Origin: Deinandra increscens subsp. villosa
Taxonomy: Eukaryota; Streptophyta; Magnoliopsida; Asterales; Asteraceae
NCBI GenBank assembly: GCA_039602395.1
Contig: JBCNJP010000019.1
Coordinates: 9,192,997-9,256,996 of the forward strand
Direction of reading: 5' to 3'
Length of the DNA: 64,000 nt
Shown here: in pieces, positions 42,481 to 54,336 of the stretch
How positions within the stretch are numbered: position 1 is the first letter of the stretch
How the letters are laid out: each line of letters begins with the position of its first letter
Made by a program: the position numbers and the translations under genes
The notes under the pieces: generated by a model
Told to the model about the DNA's origin: nothing
Database searches by the model: none
Seen by the model: only the letters and a program-made list of their open reading frames with translations

Positions 42481-44180
42481 ATTTCTATAAACTCAAGAGC
42501 CTTTGATGTTTGATTATGAAGCAGAAATCCCCTCACTATTGCGTTATACGTCTGAGCATCAAGCAAACAACCAAACAACCAACCTTCTTCATTTCCAAAA
42601 GCAACTCGTTTTCTTCATTCAGTTTCCCTTCTTACAAAATCCATTGATCATGTGGCCTCTAGGGCCCAATCCTGGGCACTTCAGGACCACATCTTATGGG
42701 AGAGCGGGGTTTGTGACATGGACTCAGAATATGAGAGTGCTATGGCCGGTCTTCATGATATAATTTCGGGCTTTGATCTAAGCGGTTTCACTAACAAGTA
42801 CACCGCCCCACCAAAAGCCCAACATGTTTTGGCGAGTGCCCTCTTTAGTAAAACTATACGAGAAATGGAAGCTACTTTTGAGATGACAGTTAGACAAAGA
42901 GGCGTATGGGATTGCCTTCGACAACCGCATGCTCAGGATTTTCTCCTTGCCCTCCCCATTGACGGACTGGGCAGCACATGTCGCCGGTCGAGTACCGGGC
43001 AACACTCAAATATCGTCTTTGACACCCTGTTTCCCGCGGATGAGAAATGCCCCATATGTAGCAAGGCATGTTTGGACTCTTTGGGGGAGCACGCCCTTCA
43101 CTGTAGAGAGCTGCCTGGATTCAAGTACCGACATGACATGGTGCGGGACGTTCTGTTGACATCTTCAAGAGGGCAGGGATCTCGGCCAAGAAAAGAAGCC
43201 CCGGTTAATTTTTTGTCTGATCCCTTGGACGACCGCTCAACTCTTAGACCAATTGATATTCTCGTTTTTTGGTGGCAGAGTGGGAAGCACGCCTGTGTGG
43301 ATCTCACGGGGGGTTTCCCCCTTGTGGGGCTGAGGCCCAGTGCGTTCAAGGCTGACTAGGCGGCTTCCAGAGCGGTACCTTGGAAGGTGAACAAACACGA
43401 GGAAGCGTGTCTCGAAAATCAATATGTGTTTGTTTCCTTTGCGTTTGATACCTTGAATCGGAGACTGTGGCTACACTGAGTCGGATCCAAAAAGTCATGC
43501 ATGAGAATACTGTGACCTCTAGGTCGAAGAACATTATCTTTATACGGCTAGGATTTGCTATTCAGATAGGGTTGGCGGCACAACTTATTGCTCGCCTTCC
43601 TTGCATGATGACTTGAGTCGTGTATGCTCTTTTATTTACGATGAAAAAAATGCAAATTTAATTCACATACATGCCATCAAACAGACTCAAAGCCTCATCT
43701 ATCCGTCCACTTTTACAATACCCGTCAATCAAAATGCTGTAACTGCTGACCGACGACCACAATCGTTATAAATCATCAAATCAAATAACTTTCTCGCGTC
43801 ATCTACTCTGCGAATCAAACAGTATCCATCCATCCATCAACGTATTATACGTAATAGTATTAGTCCTTCGGTTGCTCTTTATCATCAATGCTAGAAGATC
43901 ACGTGCTTCTGTTACCCTTCCATCTTTAGACAACGCATCAACTAATATGCTAAACGTATGCACATTGGGTGAGATTTTTCGACTTAACATATCCTCTATC
44001 ATGATCTTTACTTCTTTCCATAACTTACAGTTACATAACCCTTGAATCAAGCAACTATAAGTCACAATATCAGGAGGATTGTTGGTTTCAATCATTTCAT
44101 AAAAGAGATTAAAAGCCTCATTCACTTGTTTATCCTTGCAGAGATACCAAAACTGCGACCCTATCATCTCCATCTTCGTG
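42480..44180 (-). pseudogene. P-class PPR gene, frameshifted and interrupted
   Basis: The minus strand from about 44173 reads 35-residue PPR repeats (DIVTYSCLIQGLCN..., NVHTFSILVDALSK...), then NTITYNTLMDG. There an apparent 4-bp GATG duplication (about 43830) shifts the frame. Repeat sequence resumes as RRVDDARKLFDLM and later SYSILIDGYCKSGRIDEALSLFDGM, ending near 43660. After the retroelement tail it resumes at about 42650-42480 (INGFCKKG, LLLEMKKVG, AQTYNAIVRGFL...ALEFIEIM). PPR proteins bind organellar RNA, and the motif style resembles the Rf-like clade. The N-terminal half is missing, and a G13 run stands at 44190-44202. A stretch of about 12 residues seems lost at the insertion site. 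Confidence 0.85.
42652..43650 (+). mobile_element. Retroelement tail, copy 3 (longest), inserted in the PPR pseudogene
   Basis: Opposite in direction to the PPR gene. Reads ASRAQSWALQDHILWESGV...GLHDIISGF, then TVRQRGVWDCLRQPHAQDF, LALPIDGLG, the knuckle CPICSKACLDSLGEHALHC, KEAPVNFLSDPLDDRS and RPIDILVFWWQSGKHACVDL. It is open for 235 codons from the junction to 43359. A small frame slip (LLTSSRGQG) and the TAG at 43357 mark decay; the family C-terminus is recognisable to 43617. A short A7 at 43644-43650 may be the tail. I found no duplication. Confidence 0.82.
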
Positions 44181-44263
44181 TAGTCGCGAGGGGGGGGGGG
44201 GGTTCCCCTCCAGTAAGCAGCAGCCTACGACTCATGTATTACGCATGCTATATTGGCTATTAA

Positions 44264-45980
44264 AACTGAAAGTAAAAATCAGTTCGGGGACCAAAAATGG
44301 GTTTAAAAATGAAACCGACTTGAAAAGGAACTGGTTACTGAGAAGCCGATCCGATTTCTAAACCAAACCAAAAAGGTTTGACAATATTCTAAGCTACAAA
44401 ATCGATTCCAAATTGGTTTTTCACAAACCAGTTGTCAAAATCCGATTCCAACCTGGTTTAAAACCAATTTGTCTGAGTTTCACATATTTTTACCTAAATC
44501 CAGTTTGAAATCAAATCGGTTATTGTATAAACCATTTTTGACAAAGCATTGACCAAACTAAAATCAATTTGGGAACAAAAACTAGTTTGTGCACCTCTGC
44601 TTTACATCTTGTTCATACATTAAATTTTAAGTGTGATCGTTAGGGGGTGTGTTCCTACTCTTCCGTTCATAAACTTAGGGGCGTTTGGTTCGTGGAATTA
44701 AATAAAATTGGATTTGTAAACTTTTTCTTTAAAAGTTGTGCTTAGTTGGGTAACGAAGTAATTTGAAATGCAATTAAATCTTTTAATTAATGAAATTTAT
44801 TACTATTTTAACATTACTTAGAAATCATTCACTTGAATGAAAGAAAGTTACATGACCTCAAATTCTATTGATTAAATGAATTTTTATCTCAATCAAAATT
44901 TGTTTATAACCCAACTAAACATAACTTAAAAAAAAAAAACTTTACAATTCTAATTTCATTATATTTCATGAACTAAACTCCTCTTAGCTTAATGTGACGA
45001 TGTCTAGTCACAACGACAATGGGAATGGGAAAGTCCACCAAAGCTATTTACATCACTTTCACCTTCATAATTCGGCTAAAACAAAAAAACTTTACATACT
45101 TTAACAATTCGATTTCAATCCGAACTAATTTTTTGTTTATTAAACAAAAATGAATCATGATTATTTTTCATTCTATAAAAATATTAGAAATATTAAAAGA
45201 ATATTATTTTATTATAAACGCATGTCAATAAAGAGCAAATTATGTAATGTTTTTAAGGGTTGGGTTCTATAGGAAACAAATATTTTACAAAAAAACTAGA
45301 AAACCAAGAAAAAATTTTTTTTTTAAACTTTTTTATATGTTTCTTTCATGATTTTAGGAATACTGGAAAAAGAAAAAACTTTAAAAACATTTTCGAGTTT
45401 TTTTTAAAATAAAATAAGAATCGGATTTTAGCTTGAAATTAATAATGCATTATACAACAATAATATAAAATTGGTTTATGAATGCCAATTCTTTGTTTTT
45501 TTACATTATTCGCATATACCACGTCCATATTAAGTTAAGTTTATTCTTTTTAAGTAGTTTTAATTATAATGCATTATGCAATAGTATTAGTACTATTGCA
45601 TGATGCACTAATAAAAAATCACTAAACTTTTTATTTTTTAAAACTTTTTTTCCCATTCATAAAGCTAATAAAATTACAGACTTTTTAATGAAATTCTTTT
45701 TAAAAATTATTTATATATGAAGAAGTTATAGAGAAAAAAAGTTAGTTTTTTATTTTCTAGATAATTGTTGGTAATCTGTAGATCTTTTCCCATGTTTTTA
45801 AACCGAATATTTAAGATTTTCAAGATAATAAGTTTTCTCAAAAATAAAATTTACAAAGCAATAAAAAAGTTCAAGTATCAAATAACATAAAAAGAAAAAG
45901 GTGAAAGTGACGATGTAGGTTGTTTGAGACCGGGTTGTAAGGTTGGGTTGTAAATCATCAGTGATCCAATCCAACCTATT
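44264..45980. other. Intergenic AT-rich DNA
   Basis: About 44330-44600 is rich in AACCGGTT/AAACCAATTT words in both orientations, like the hAT MITE at 9478, but the ends are unclear. The rest is AT-rich with no gene. Confidence 0.4.
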
Positions 45981-45989
45981 ATATTAAAA

Positions 45990-46214
45990 GGGGTTTTCTA
46001 ATATGTGCGATAGGGTACACATAAGGTGTAATAAATGCACCTTGAAAACTGAAAAAAATAGCGAGATTTTTTTTTAAATTGAAAAAGATATCAAGATTCA
46101 TCTTAAAAATTGTATTTTTCAATTTTCAAGATTCATATATTGCAATTTTTTCAATTTTAAAATGCATTTATTACACCTTATGTGTGCCCTTATGAGCACA
46201 CATTAGAAAACCCC
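45990..46214. mobile_element. MITE with ~52-bp inverted arms and 9-bp duplication
   Basis: GGGGTTTTCTAAT...AAGGTGTAATAAATGCA is mirrored at the right end. The 9-bp duplication ATATTAAAA is exact (45981-45989 and 46215-46223). At 225 bp it is nearly a complete foldback. The 9-bp duplication suggests the Mutator superfamily. Confidence 0.85.
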
Positions 46215-46404
46215 ATATTAAAAATCTAATTTATCTAACTTTTATACAAACAACCTAACTAAACTAAAATTTTCATTCACATTCATAATCATACCCAAAC
46301 TAAAACTTTATAATATAAAAAACTATTTATTGTAAATTTAAATTTTAAATTTATATAAAAAAACAGAAACATTAACATTCATTAAATGATCAATATTTAT
46401 TTCA

Positions 46405-47025
46405 CTAACTACATATTCATCATTTGAGTCTCCAACAATTATTCCAATAACTACATATTCGATTTGCCCTATGCACGAATATGCAAGCATATGTTTCATG
46501 CGTGTTTGAGTAATAGCAATGAGAATCCCCAATATCATGCTAAGAATAACTAGGATTTTCAGAAGAAGATGTCATTCGTTTGATGAGAAATAAAAAGGAT
46601 ATCGAAAATTCGAGTGGCTGAAGCTGAAGCAGCTACTTTCGAAGTAACATAAAGAAAAGAAACCACTGGAGTGGGAGAGTTAGAGTCGAAAAGAGGATTC
46701 CTCACTTCTTTCTCTCATTCAAACCTGTTCATGAGACTTTCATCTCACACGGCTCCTAAGTGATAAAAGAAAGAAGAACTTCTCTTCTTTCTTTTTTAAT
46801 TACCTTCCTCGCGTATGTATAAGACCGAATCCATTCGACTTCTAAAAAAGATTACTAATCCTTAACTTTTCGAGGAATCATTCATCAGTGGTTGTGAATA
46901 ACTAATTTTTTTTTTATCTTTTTGATCTTGGTTCCGTAGGAGCAAGTCAGAAAGTAGAACCATCTGATTTGATTCGGTCTTAATAGCCATGAGATGATCA
47001 TCTTAGGGTGATCAACTTACTATCA
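46405..47025 (-). pseudogene. ndhB: Nuclear copy of plastid ndhB (intron 3' end plus exon 2 start)
   Basis: On the minus strand, from about 47025 down, plastid ndhB intron sequence ends with a group II domain V-like hairpin (GAGCCGTGTGAGATGAAAGT at about 46733-46757). It passes into exon 2: PVVSFLYVTSKVAASASATRIFDI, and in another frame ILGILIAITQTRMKHMLAYSCIGQIEYVVIGIIVGDSND. ndhB encodes a membrane subunit of the thylakoid NDH complex. Here exon 2 carries stops and a frame break, and stops matching near 46405. It is transferred organelle DNA, so it is non-functional. Boundaries are approximate. Confidence 0.87.
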
Positions 47026-47625
47026 CACCACACCATCACACAATGTATACCAAACCTGATGTTATCAAATGGTGTTATCCAGTCAGTTGTCACGTGTCAT
47101 GATAACACCACCCACAACATCATGGATACCACATGTCCCCTAACGGGATAAAATTTTTTTGAGAAAAAAAAATAAATGAAACCTTAAATTAAATATGAAA
47201 AGAAATAGGAATGTAAAAGATGGGCTGTCTAAGTAATTAGTGGCCCAAGAAAACAAGAGGAGATGTGCGACCAGAAGGCTTAGTTTTCGTTTCATCTAAT
47301 TTTTATTGCAACCCAACTGGTCACTAGTTTTCTTGAGCTACTAAGATTTCTTTTTTTTCTTAATAGATGGCCCACCAAACAAAAAAATACAAAGACCGAG
47401 CGTAACGGGCCATAAGGCATCATCTCCATCGCGTCTCCCCCACACGTCTTCTTGAAATCTGATTGGACCAGAGAGGGTTAAGGAGATTTATAAAAAAAAA
47501 ATATTAATAATAAAAGGGAGGTTATGAAGAGGTTACGAAGTGATTACGACTACACACCTCAAGTGTTGTGACTAGATTATTCACGCATCGAATAACGCCC
47601 CTCTATAGAGTTATTTATACATATA
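47026..47625. other. Intergenic DNA
   Basis: About 47030-47150 contains TGTTATC/GATAACACC words in inverted positions, perhaps a small MITE. The remainder is unremarkable. Confidence 0.4.
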
Positions 47626-49945
47626 CTAGTTTTTTTTATCCCCGTGTATTACACGGCTGAGTTAAAAAAAACTCTAAATATAATCATAATCTACGACAAT
47701 TATGTATTTTTTTAACAATCTAAAAATTTCTCAGTAATTATAGGAGGGTCAGGGCATTTAGACAGTGAGTTTCCTATGGATGGATGTGCGACACAGAGGG
47801 TCTTGATTACTCGCACGGATTGAGGTTGTAACGTGTCGCGAGTAACATCGTTTGCTATGATGAGACCCCGGGTAACCGGATTTTGCAGTTAAAAATAAAA
47901 GAAATCTAGACACAGAATATAAGGATTTTGTTTATTATATTGAAGTGAAATACTTAGTAAATTTGAATTTAAACTTAATTAAAGTAAAAATATATATATA
48001 ATTAAATAAAATAAAATATTTTATATTACATGTAGAATATTTAATTAAAATATTAAATGAATAAAGTATTAGAAGCATTACATATATATTAATATATTAA
48101 GGTATATGCAATAAAATATATTATTTTAATAAAATATAATATATTTTAATAAAATATAATATATATGTAATAAAATATTAACCTTAAATTAAAAAAATTT
48201 AGTATTTGGATAATTACTAACCTTAATATAAAAATTTGTATTTGAATAATTATTTATTGGATAATTGTTTATTAAAAGTTTAAACTAAATAACCTCTAAT
48301 ATGGAAATTTAGTATTTGGATAATTATTTATTAATATTTTGACTTAATCTAAAATTTTGTGGTGATGACAAGTGTCCATTTTTACTAACTAAAGTATAAC
48401 AAAACTTTTTATTTATTATATAGTATAGATAGATATAGATCTAGATATAATTAAAATATTATTATGAATAAAGTATTATAAGCATTACATTAAATTATTA
48501 ATTAAAGTATATGTAATAAAATATATTATTTTAATAAAATATAATATATATGAAATAAAAATATTATCTTGAATAAAATATTAACCTTAATATTAAAAAT
48601 TAGTATTTGGATAATTACTAACTTTAATATAAATATTTGTATTTGAATAATTTTTTATTGGATAATTACTTATTAAAAGTTTAAACAAAATATACCTAAT
48701 ATGGAAATTTAGTATTTGGATAATTATTTATTAAAATTTTAATTTAATCTAAAATTTTGTGGTGATGACAAGTGTCCCTTTTTACTAATTATAGTATCAC
48801 CAAACTTTTTGTTTATTATATAGTTTAGATTACATTTCCAAATGCAAAGGCATAGTATACTTTTGAACTTTGGCCACCAACATTTTTTAGTTTTTTTTTT
48901 TTGCTTTTAAGTTTTTTGGTCTTTTACTTTGAACATGAAACTTTTACAATTTTACGTTTTAAACTTTGTGTGGCCATACTTTTAGGATTTCATAGTTTGG
49001 CCACACATGTTTCACATTTTTACGTTTTCAACTCTCTAACTTTGAAATTTTATTTTTGTTTTGTTTTAAGTTTTGTGGTATTCTAGTTTGTCACGAAACT
49101 TTCACAATTTTAAGTTTTAAGACATAGTGGGATTTTATAGTTTTATTTTTTGCCCACATAAGTTTAATACTTTTAGGTTTTGTGAGTGTGCAGATTAAAT
49201 GCAACATAATCTTGTGAGTGTGCAGATTAAAGTTGCATTTTTCTTATATATTTGAATAGCATAAGCATTGTTCTATGGCCTATTATTTGGAGTTTCTAAA
49301 AAATAAAATAAAATTCAGAGTGCCCAACAGTTGAAAAGAACAATCTGTGTTTCGTTTACTTCGTATATTCTTGATTTCTTGTGTCTTCATTTCATTGTAT
49401 AGAAAACTAAATAAAGCTGATTCTATCTTTAGGGTTTTTTATACAATCACTCTATTGCATATTTTTATCTTTATTGCATTTGTTTGATTGTGATGATCAG
49501 TTTAAACATCGCAAACGTTAGTGATTTTAAGAGTTCTTAATGCATGAATGAAATTTGGTTTATGCAAAAAAAAAATCATTAGTTTTAATCACACATTTAA
49601 ATTCTTTACTAAAATCGTTACGATTGGATAAAAAAATAATAATAAAAGAAAAAAAAAGTAAAAGACAAGATTTATAAATATATGAAATATTATATTTCAA
49701 TTTAATAACCAATACTAATATTATATTTCAATTTAATAACCCACACAATATTATGTTCAAATTTATTAATGAAACCAATATAATATTTCAATTTAATCAT
49801 CTACAACTTGTATTTCATTTATATACTAAATTTTACCATCGCACATTGTCGATAGTCATAAAAAATACTTGAATTGTTATAACGTCACGTACATAAATGA
49901 AATAAAAAACGTATAACGATCCAGACTTTTAAAATATCTATTCTA

Positions 49946-50171
49946 CGACCTAAAAACTCTCTTAGACGACTTTATTATACAATAAACTCTATTGCTAAGT
50001 TCATTTAGATTGAAAATAGAATAATAACAAATATTCTATGCCACATGACTTTATATAACGACCTAAAAACTATCTTGGACTACTTTATTATATAATAAAC
50101 TCTATTGCTAAGTTAATTGAGAATGAAAACCAATATCTATATCTAAATTATATAATAAACAAAATGTTTTA
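49946..50171. repeat. ~113-bp tandem duplication
   Basis: CGACCTAAAAACT...CTCTATTGCTAAGTT starts at 49946 and again at 50059. A shared ATTCTATGCCACATGACTTT piece also occurs at about 50955. It lies in the centre of the large inverted-repeat element. Confidence 0.7.
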
Positions 50172-50701
50172 TCATACTTTAATTAGTAAAAAAAAGACAC
50201 TTGTAATCACCATAAAATTTTGGATTAAGTTAATATTTTAATAAATAATTATCCAAATACTAAATTTTTATATTAGGTTTATTTAGTTTAAACTTTTAAT
50301 AAGTAATTATCCAATAAGTAATTAATTAAATACAATTTTTTTATATTAAGGTTAATAATTATCCAAATACTAAATTTTAATATTAAGGTTAATATTTTAT
50401 TACATATATATTATATTTTATTGCATATACCTTAATATTTTAATATATATAATGCTTATAATACTTTATTCTTAATAATATTTTAATTAAATATTATACA
50501 TGTAATATAATATATTTTATTTTGTTTAGTTTTAATATATTTTTTATATTAAGGTTAATAATTATCCAAATACTAAACACACCGCCTAAATGCCCACTGT
50601 CGTAAAACCTCTGACCCACCTATAACTACTGACAAATTTTTAGATAGTTATAAAAAATACATAATTGTGGTAGACTATGATTGTATTTATAGTTTTTTTT
50701 T

Positions 50702-50885
50702 CTCTTCTCTTTTTGTTCGGCCATCGGTGTGCGGCCACTTGTTTCTGAGTTGGGGGTCTCTCTAGAAGCAACCTCTTCACCCTTTCGGGTAGATGTATGG
50801 TTTGTCTACATCATACCCCTCCCAGACCCTACTAATAGTAATACTATTAGCAGGACTTTACTAGGTATGTTTGTTGTTGTTGTTG
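50702..50885 (+). mobile_element. Au/TS-like SINE tail ending in (TTG)n
   Basis: GCAACCTCTTCACCC...CGGGTAGATGTATGG...ACATCATACCCCTCCCAGACC leads to GTATGTTTGTTGTTGTTGTTG. This is the conserved 3' body and TTG-repeat end of the widespread plant Au/TS SINE group. The likely duplication is TTATAGTTTTTTTTTT (from 50687) against TTATAGTTTCTTTTTT (from 50886). The tRNA head is missing or unrecognisable, so the copy is probably 5'-truncated. Confidence 0.75.
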
Positions 50886-51092
50886 TTATAGTTTCTTTTT
50901 TCAAACTCAGTCGTGTAACACACGAGGATAAAAAATTAATAGAATAATAAAATATATTCTATGCCACATGACTTTATATATAAATCACGGGACTTATAAA
51001 ACTTTTTTTTCTTTTCTTTCAATCTATACTTTTATAACCTTTAATTAACTAATTAATCAATTACTTAATTATAAACTTAACAGGTGATGCTA

Positions 51093-51379
51093 TCAAGCAA
51101 AGTTGGTGTAGTGGTTAAAATTCTAAGCTTGTGGTTGAAGAGACCCAAGTTCTAGTCTCACTCACACCACTTTGTAAGATATTGGTGGGCAATGAAGGAT
51201 TGAGCTTGATTGATCCTGAGTCATAAGGGAGGGTTTACGGGCTTGTCCAGTTCCCGCCCGATGGTGCAAATGGGGGCGCTCCCGGGTTCACTCGCTATGA
51301 GGTTTGGACTCGGGACAGTGGGTAGGTCCAGGGTAACCAGTCCCGATACACCGCTGAGCCAAATTGCCGTTAAAAAAAA
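51093..51379 (+). mobile_element. tRNA-headed SINE with 13-bp duplication
   Basis: Exact ACAGGTGATGCTA at 51080-51092 and 51380-51392. The head GTTGGTGTAGTGGTTAAAA (box A) and AAGTTCTAGTCTC (box B-like) is followed by a GC-richer body and an A9 tail (51372-51380, the last A shared with the duplication). It is about 287 bp, inserted in AT-rich DNA. Confidence 0.87.
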
Positions 51380-51392
51380 ACAGGTGATGCTA

Positions 51393-52504
51393 ATTAATTA
51401 ATTATACTACTAATAGATGTGCAATCAATTTATAGTTTTAGTTAGGCGTGGATACGATGAGTTCATAACTCATAAGCTAGAAATGTGTAACAAAGAGCCG
51501 TCTATATGACATATTGCATGACATCTCAACCACACGCTATTAAATGTAAATTAAAATTAGAAATAACTACGACGTGCATGCTAATTAAGCCTAGATTATG
51601 ATTTTGGTCCGGTCCAAAACTGTGGGTTTGATTCCAGACCCCTACCCTAATTTCTTCATATCTTGTTTCGATCCCGAGAAGACGACCGCCACCGTTCGGA
51701 TTAATTAAGGAACCACCTGCTCGAACCATTCATCTTCACTTCTTCAGGTCCATGTGTGGTCTGGTGTGGTGTGTTGGTGATCATCATGCATGATTTTTTT
51801 TTTTAAATTATGTATTTTTTTTGTTGATCATCATGCATGATTTTTTTTTTTAATTTAAATTATGTATATTTTTTGGTGGTATATAATTAAGTTTAATTTT
51901 GTCAATTCAATTGTCCAATGAACTTGCTAGGATGTCTTAATTTCCATTCACGGGTTTCAACTAATTTGAATCCTAACCCTTGTATGTCACGAGGACAAAC
52001 ACATAACAAATAACAATTAACAAGAAACAAAAACAAATTGGACTACAACATGCATGCTAGTGACAAATTAACACCAAATAATTTGATGGTTAAATTGATT
52101 AATCGACATCATAGTACCATATATGTCAACAAGTATTTATTGATGGTTCTTGCAGGTTTGTTAATGGCGGTAAATAAGAGAAGAGAGGCTAAGTAAATAG
52201 CAAAAAAAAGTTTCATATTATATAAATGCACTAATAAATATGCTTCTAGTAACGTTGATCAAGTTTTGGAGGTAAACCGCCAACTAACCGACAATGGTTT
52301 TGGAGATAACTTCCTTCTTCCTTAGCTAACCAACCTATCAACCGGCATAAACTAACTTAATCTATAATCGGATGTACATCGTTTATTTATGTACAAACAC
52401 TAATAAATATGCTTCTAGTAATGTTGATCTAAGTTTAGGGTTTCAACATTGCCTCCCCTAGACTTTATCTTGCTTCTTCAAATCTTCTAGTTTGGCAAGA
52501 TCAC
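51393..52504. other. Intergenic DNA with short duplications
   Basis: A unit of about 52 bp with GATCATCATGCATGAT and a T-run is duplicated at about 51778-51855. A phrase CTAATAAATATGCTTCTAGT recurs 180 bp apart (about 52230 and 52410). There is no gene. Confidence 0.5.
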
Positions 52505-52512
52505 AATGTTGC

Positions 52513-54336
52513 CAGGGGCGAACCCATGTGGATCCATGTGGATACTATTGGGGTCACCTGACACCATGAATTTTTTTTTGATACTAGGATATATATGATT
52601 TGATCTCGATTCACCTCTGAGAAATCTGATCACTGACCTCCATAAAAATTTAACACCGACCCTAAACGTAAAAAAAAGAAAAATCAATTTTTATCGTAAA
52701 GACCATGGATCAACAAATATTATATGCGAACAGATTCAAACACCTTTAACAAAAAACATTAACTCGTAGAATATACGAGACATGTATATTGAGTAACAAT
52801 CGGCAGTAGACACTCAAAGATCAATATGATCTCAGAACTCACACTCTGTATATACAACATATTAGACATTAGATTAGAGTTAATTAGTATGAATCTACAA
52901 GCCCATTAGGTATTTAAGGTTTAGAATTCATTATCTATATATTGTAACCCGATTATTCAATAATAACATTTAGTATTCTATTATCTTGCATGGTATCAGG
53001 GCCAGATGGCCTGGGCCACCATAGGCTCTGATAAATCCGTTGATCTAAAAAGGAAAAAAAGAATAATCTAACCAAACCATAGTTTGAAATTTGAGGCATG
53101 GATCATAGATCTAGCCAATGTTGGAGCCAAAATTTAGAAACGAACCAAGAGAATGATGGTGAATGGGTAAAAGATATAACCCAACAAAATTGGTGATAAT
53201 TTTGAAAGATCAATGCTTAATAAGTCGACCGTGTCAAATTCACCCTGGAACAACCTGCTTTTGAAGATCAAGACTATGGTCCATTGTTATGAATTGTTTT
53301 GAAGAATATGGATGGCAAAATCAAGCACACTATGGATTGGTAGATAGCATGTAGGAATTCGGCGTCGAGAACCGAAATTAAAGCAAGTTTTCTTTAGTTT
53401 ATGTTTTATTTTTTTCAGTCATTAGCGTTCGATTTTCTTCCACTAAGACTGTGGAGAAGTGTTAGATATTAGATTATGGTTAATTTAGATAATTTTACAA
53501 GCCCATTAGGTATTTAGGGTTTAGAATTAATTCTTTATATATTGTAACTCGATCATTCAATAATATCATTCAGTATTCTATTATCTTACACAACAGTATA
53601 AGAGCTTTAATTCGGTATGAAACCCTAAGAATTTAAACAAAGATGATAGAACTTTGTAATGGTGGCATGCCATATACAACCCCATCTTGACCTCAACTTG
53701 GAGAGAAAAGATGTTTGTATATGCAGCTCCTCTAACCCTAGCACCGTTTAACTTTTTAGAATTGCAACATAACACATCCGACCCCTTTACTTCTATAAAT
53801 GATGGAATAGGCACTAAACATCACAAAACAATTAAACATAAAAATTAAATAAACAGAGTTACAATAACAAATACTATCAACCACTAGTTGAAGTGTACAT
53901 TTTAAAATTTATAAAATTACAGTTTTATAAAAATTTGAACATATTATTAACTAATTTATAAAAATAAAACTAATCTATAATAAAACTTATTAAATTACTA
54001 TCAAATACATATAATCGAAGTATCTAACAATGATAAAGTCTAATAATATTGATACTCCAACAATGGTTACTCATAAAATCTTATGTGAATTAAGATTTGA
54101 GTATAGTTTTGAAAGTTAAATTGAACCCCTAGACAGCAACTCAGGTATATTATATTTCTATTTTCAAACGACGATTAACGTATTTGCTACTTTTATTTTC
54201 CTTTGAGATTTTATTTGATTTTTTATCATGTGACACGGCCCAACTGGTATAACAATTTTTTATGTATATAGCGATACATAGCCGAACTCAAAGCATTTTC
54301 GATCCCCATGAAAAAAATTCAATGGGTTCGCCACTG
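52513..54336. mobile_element. hAT-like element hosting a TRIM
   Basis: It starts CAGGGGCGAACCCA and ends TGGGTTCGCCACTG. Its near-duplication AATGTTGC/AATGTGGC (52505-52512 and 54337-54344) has one mismatch. It is 1824 bp including the 731-bp TRIM and its duplication. The end sequences belong to the CAGTGGCG family. No transposase was recognised in the body. Confidence 0.72.
52860..53590 (+). mobile_element. TRIM: miniature non-autonomous LTR retrotransposon
   Basis: Two 131-bp LTRs (52860-52990 and 53460-53590) enclose a 469-bp internal region without gag or pol, and a 5-bp duplication CAACA (52855-52859 and 53591-53595) flanks them. Directly after the first LTR stands the primer-binding site TGGTATCAGGGCC. 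GGAGAAG precedes the second. The LTRs share ACAAGCCCATTAGGTATTTA and TCAGTATTCTATTATCTT-type blocks but differ at many positions, so this is an old insertion. The first LTR begins TA where TG is expected. It would need enzymes from another element to move. Confidence 0.85.

Larger units (their letters stand above)
47630..50945. repeat. Large AT-rich element with long, broken inverted arms
   Basis: The left outer sequence (TATCCCCGTGTATTACACGG; GGGTCAGGGCATTTAGACAG) is mirrored on the right (CTGTCG/GCCCACTGTCG near 50590, CGTGTAACACACGAGGATA near 50914-50932). Inner blocks such as AAAATTTTGTGGTGATGACA and TATTTGGATAATTA occur on the left (47935-48830) and inverted on the right (50155-50590). 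In the left arm a unit of about 410 bp is present twice (from about 48061 and 48470). No coding sequence and no duplication were found. A SINE interrupts the right arm. The superfamily is unknown. Confidence 0.6.
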
